Program-made: the position numbers and the translations under genes
From: Geothrix sp.
Lineage (GTDB): Bacteria > Acidobacteriota > Holophagae > Holophagales > Holophagaceae
Direction of reading: 5' to 3'
Length of the DNA stretch: 7,415 bases
Assembly (NCBI GenBank): GCA_023701165.1
Contig: JAMPXL010000040.1
Location: 1-7,415 of the forward strand
Shown here: piece by piece, positions 5,833 through 7,415 of the stretch
How the letters are laid out: each line of letters starts with the position of its first letter
How positions within the stretch are numbered: the stretch's first letter is position 1
The notes under the pieces: model-generated
What the model saw: only the letters and a program-made list of their open reading frames with translations
Told to the model about the DNA's origin: nothing
The model's database searches: none

Positions 5833-6380
5833 CAGGATTCCTTGACCACCAGGCTGTGCAGGGCCGCGCCCACCCGCTCCAGGGGTTCCGTGAGGTCCAT
5901 GTGGTAGCCCGCCTCCAGCAGCATGGCCACCGCCTGCTCCTGGGCCGCCGCATCCACGGAAGCCGCGAACATCACGCGCAGAGGGGCCGCGCCTTCCGCC
6001 AGCTGGATCAGGAGGTCGCGGGGCCCGGCCCGGAACGCATCCCCCACCCTGGCCAAGGGCGATTCCTGGCTCTTCTGCACCGCCAGCACTGGGCACTTGG
6101 CGTCCCCCGACCAGCCGCCCGCCAGCTCCGAAGCGCTCAGGATGAACAGGTCCGGCGCGGATTTCAGTTCCTTGAGGAGGGTCTTCTGGATGACCTCCTC
6201 CTTCAGGTGCGGCTCGAGGGACTTGCCGTAGAGGATGCCCTGGAGGCGCGTCGGGGTGATGGGTTCCGTGTAGCGGAAATCCAGGGGGATGCCGGAGGTA
6301 TCCGTCATCAGGAGGCCGCCGAGGTAGCTTGCCCCCTCCTTCACCGCCATGAAATAAGCCAGCTTGATCGGATCTGCCAT
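5832..6380 (-). CDS. Hypothetical protein, 182 aa, first gene of the signalling cluster
   Basis: I do not recognise the family. The ATG at 6380 is preceded by AGGGGTGAG at a good distance. The N-terminal part (6-46) is well structured: a hydrophobic helix/strand, Tyr-Leu-Gly-Gly-Leu-Leu-Met-Thr-Asp (19-27), then Ile-Pro-Leu-Asp-Phe-Arg-Tyr-Thr-Glu-Pro (31-40) and Pro-Thr-Arg-Leu-Gln (43-47). This looks like a conserved motif block of an alpha/beta domain. A charged helix (56-75) follows, then a beta-type segment (76-103), and the C-terminus (120-179) has the alternation of an alpha/beta domain. There is one Cys (C96), no signal peptide and no membrane segment. It heads the six-gene run, and its stop overlaps the next start in TGATG. 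A sensory or adaptor role for the downstream FHA/cyclase/kinase module is possible by position only. Confidence 0.82.
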   Translation of the reverse strand: MADPIKLAYFMAVKEGASYLGGLLMTDTSGIPLDFRYTEPITPTRLQGILYGKSLEPHLKEEVIQKTLLKELKSAPDLFILSASELAGGWSGDAKCPVLAVQKSQESPLARVGDAFRAGPRDLLIQLAEGAAPLRVMFAASVDAAAQEQAVAMLLEAGYHMDLTEPLERVGAALHSLVVKES

Positions 6381-6418
6381 GTACTCACCCCTGCCCGGAA
6401 GGCTCTATCCCCATCGGC

Positions 6419-6434
6419 GGCAATCCCTCTTGCC
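6419..6434. promoter_or_regulatory. Inverted repeat GGCAA-N6-TTGCC in the divergent tRNA/operon region
   Basis: Perfect 5-bp arms (6419-6423 and 6430-6434) separated by TCCCTC. The right arm coincides with the proposed -35 box of the tRNA promoter, and the repeat lies 39 bp upstream of the signalling operon's first ATG, so a regulator bound here could influence both directions. Short arms make chance possible. Confidence 0.3.
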
Positions 6435-6457
6435 TTTTGTCCTGCACCTGATACAGT
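6430..6457 (+). promoter_or_regulatory. Likely sigma70-type promoter of the tRNA pair
   Basis: TTGCCT (6430-6435, 4/6 to TTGACA), a 16-bp spacer, and TACAGT (6452-6457, 4/6 to TATAAT). This would place transcription start at about 6464, some nine bases before the tRNA-Gln, the usual short leader for a tRNA gene. The local sequence is visibly AT-richer than the coding regions. A 6-bp hairpin, AGTGGA-TTT-TCCACT (6455-6469), overlaps the start region. Confidence 0.5.
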
Positions 6458-6472
6458 GGATTTTCCACTCGT

Positions 6473-6547
6473 TGGGGAGTGGTCTAATGGTAGGACAACG
6501 GTTTCTGGTACCGTCAGGTGAGGGTTCAAATCCTTCCTCCCCAACCA
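6473..6547 (+). tRNA. tRNA-Gln (anticodon CTG)
   Basis: A complete cloverleaf can be folded: acceptor TGGGGAG (6473-6479) with CTCCCCA (6537-6543), a short D stem GTC/GAC, anticodon stem ACGGT/ACCGT, anticodon CTG at 6505-6507, a five-base variable loop, T stem GAGGG/CCTTC with loop TTCAAAT, discriminator A and encoded CCA (6545-6547). It reads CAG glutamine codons. The first pair is U1-A72, the pair GatCAB uses to recognise tRNA-Gln in bacteria that charge it indirectly via Glu-tRNA-Gln. Confidence 0.96.
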
Positions 6548-6564
6548 CTCACAATTTGTTCGAT

Positions 6565-6639
6565 GGTCCCATCGTATAGCGGTTAGTACACCGCCCTCTC
6601 ACGGCGGGAACAGGGGTTCGATTCCCCTTGGGACTACCA
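6565..6639 (+). tRNA. tRNA-Glu (anticodon CTC)
   Basis: Cloverleaf: acceptor GGTCCCA (6565-6571) with TGGGACT (6629-6635), giving a G1-U72 wobble pair; anticodon stem CCGCC/GGCGG, anticodon CTC at 6598-6600; T arm AGGGG/CCCCT with loop TTCGATT; discriminator A6636 and encoded CCA (6637-6639). It reads GAG glutamate codons. It starts 17 bp after the tRNA-Gln CCA, so the two are almost certainly cotranscribed and separated by tRNA processing. Confidence 0.96.
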
Positions 6640-6642
6640 GCA

Positions 6643-6677
6643 AAAGAGCCTAGAGCAATCTAGGCTCTTTCTGTTTT
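6643..6677 (+). terminator. Intrinsic terminator of the tRNA operon
   Basis: A perfect 12-bp stem, AAAGAGCCTAGA (6643-6654) with TCTAGGCTCTTT (6659-6670), closed by a GCAA tetraloop and followed by CTGTTTT. It begins four bases after the tRNA-Glu CCA. Confidence 0.92.
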
Positions 6678-6717
6678 CATTCTGAGGGCGAAGCCGCTCC
6701 TTCCTTTGGATCCAGCC

Positions 6718-7125
6718 ATGACCGATCCCCTCAGCGCCCTGGATCCCGCCTCCCGGCAGACCATCCAAGCCTTCCGGGACGCATCGCTCGAGTTCAGGGC
6801 GGCCGGCATGCAGGCCCTGTTCGCAGAGGATTGCGAGTTCGTGGGCGCCTTGTCGGCCGGCTCCCTCCGGGGGCCCAAGGTCATCGAGGCCCACATCCGC
6901 CAGGTCTTCAAGGGCGTCGCCACCAGCGGCGTCCCGCGATCCCGCGGCCTGGGGGTCCAGGGCCGGCAGGTCGTGTTCGAGTGGGAGATCCTCGACCCCA
7001 ATGAAGGCCCCGCCGAACCGGCACCCGGGCGCTTCACCCTGCTCCTGGATGATTCGGGGCTCATTTCCCGGATCAAGGTCGAGTGGAATCCCAAGTCGCT
7101 TCCGCGGCGGACGAACCGGAAGTAG
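6718..7125 (+). CDS. NTF2/SnoaL-like domain protein
   Basis: 135 aa from ATG 6718. The pattern fits the NTF2-like (SnoaL/ketosteroid-isomerase-type) cone fold: N-terminal helices (11-34), then the family-typical Leu-Phe-Ala-Glu-Asp-Cys-Glu-Phe-Val (34-42), Leu-Arg-Gly-Pro-x-x-Ile-x-x-His (50-59), a Val-Phe (63-64) helix end and then curved-sheet strands, including 77-93 and 104-123. Members bind small hydrophobic ligands or act as isomerases, cyclases or simple binding domains; no specific activity can be assigned. No clear ribosome-binding site precedes ATG 6718 or the in-frame TTG at 6706, so the start is less certain and initiation may be leaderless. It follows the tRNA terminator by 40 bp and must have its own promoter or rely on read-through. 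The basic tail (128-135) is probably disordered. Confidence 0.75.
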   Translation: MTDPLSALDPASRQTIQAFRDASLEFRAAGMQALFAEDCEFVGALSAGSLRGPKVIEAHIRQVFKGVATSGVPRSRGLGVQGRQVVFEWEILDPNEGPAEPAPGRFTLLLDDSGLISRIKVEWNPKSLPRRTNRK

Positions 7126-7179
7126 GCGCGCCACCATCCAGAAGTGGCCGCGTCGGGCCCGCCTGTGCTTGGATGGATC

Positions 7180-7415
7180 ATGCGTGCACGCGGATTCTGG
7201 CTCCTCCCCCTGGCCGTGGCCGGGATGATCTTCTGGCTCAGCGCCCAGTCCCACTACCCGGGCGGTCTCCAGCTGCCCCCCCCCCTGGACAAGGTCGGCC
7301 ATGCGGCGATCTTCGGCGTCCTGGCGCTGGCCCTGGATCTGGCCCTGCGGCGCTCAGCGCCGGGGCTGCCCCTCTATCGCCGCCACCTCCTGATCCTCGC
7401 CCTTGTGGCCCTCTA
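7180..7415 (+). CDS. VanZ-like family membrane protein, 5' part (runs off window)
   Basis: 78 codons are visible. Residues 6-22 form a transmembrane helix ending in Phe-Trp-Leu-Ser-Ala-Gln-Ser (18-24), followed by a short loop and Asp-Lys-Val-Gly-His (37-41), then a second hydrophobic segment (42-55) and the start of a third (about 68-78). The W-x-S-x-Q-S and D-K-x-x-H signatures define the VanZ-like family, small inner-membrane proteins named after the teicoplanin-resistance protein VanZ; most members have no known function. The start is ATG 7180 with a modest GGATGG upstream, 54 bp after the NTF2-like gene and on the same strand, so the two may be cotranscribed. A run of ten C (7276-7285) falls in the loop just before the D-K-x-x-H motif. 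Confidence 0.85.
   Translation, partial: MRARGFWLLPLAVAGMIFWLSAQSHYPGGLQLPPPLDKVGHAAIFGVLALALDLALRRSAPGLPLYRRHLLILALVAL

Noticed and set aside
6643..6677. Terminator hairpin read as a mobile-element or attachment-site repeat next to tRNAs
   Set aside because: No duplicated tRNA 3' end, integrase or direct repeat in the window; a perfect stem plus T-rich tail right after the tRNA is an ordinary terminator.

Overview
High-GC bacterial DNA (third codon positions almost all G or C) carrying cytosolic signalling genes, two tRNAs and several hypothetical proteins. The gene content (FHA-GGDEF proteins, a soluble Ser/Thr kinase with a HEAT-like tail, a DUF4097-like secreted protein) and protein style would fit an Acidobacteriota member such as Holophagae/Geothrix, or a deltaproteobacterial-type lineage. 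This is inference; no marker gene is present to settle it.

Layout. (1) 1-306, minus: 5' part of an exported DUF4097-like protein, divergent from (2) a small Cys-rich protein (426-686, plus) and (3) an unrecognised 178-aa protein (739-1275, plus). (4) A compact six-gene minus-strand cluster from 6380 to 1272: an unrecognised 182-aa protein, an unrecognised 261-aa protein, two adjacent FHA-GGDEF diguanylate-cyclase-type proteins, a Ser/Thr kinase with HEAT-like repeats, and a YdcZ-type (DUF606) membrane protein. Gaps are 20-29 bp or absent, with two stop/start overlaps, so this is very probably one transcription unit. Its last gene overlaps the convergent 178-aa gene at a CTAG. (5) Plus-strand tRNA-Gln(CTG) and tRNA-Glu(CTC), with a recognisable promoter and a perfect 12-bp-stem terminator, lie divergent from the operon. 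(6) Plus strand: an NTF2/SnoaL-like protein and the start of a VanZ-family membrane protein that runs off the window.

How the genes may work together. The most interesting unit is the six-gene cluster. A Hanks-type kinase can phosphorylate Thr; FHA domains bind phospho-Thr; GGDEF domains make or bind c-di-GMP. The order therefore suggests a kinase-to-c-di-GMP relay. The two cyclases are not equivalent. The first has a fully canonical GGDEF active site. The second keeps GGEEF and the RxxD inhibitory site but has lost the FK lysine and the GH histidine of the nucleotide-binding loop. This suggests an active enzyme paired with a degenerate, possibly regulatory, partner. The two leading unknown proteins may be dedicated inputs or outputs of this circuit.
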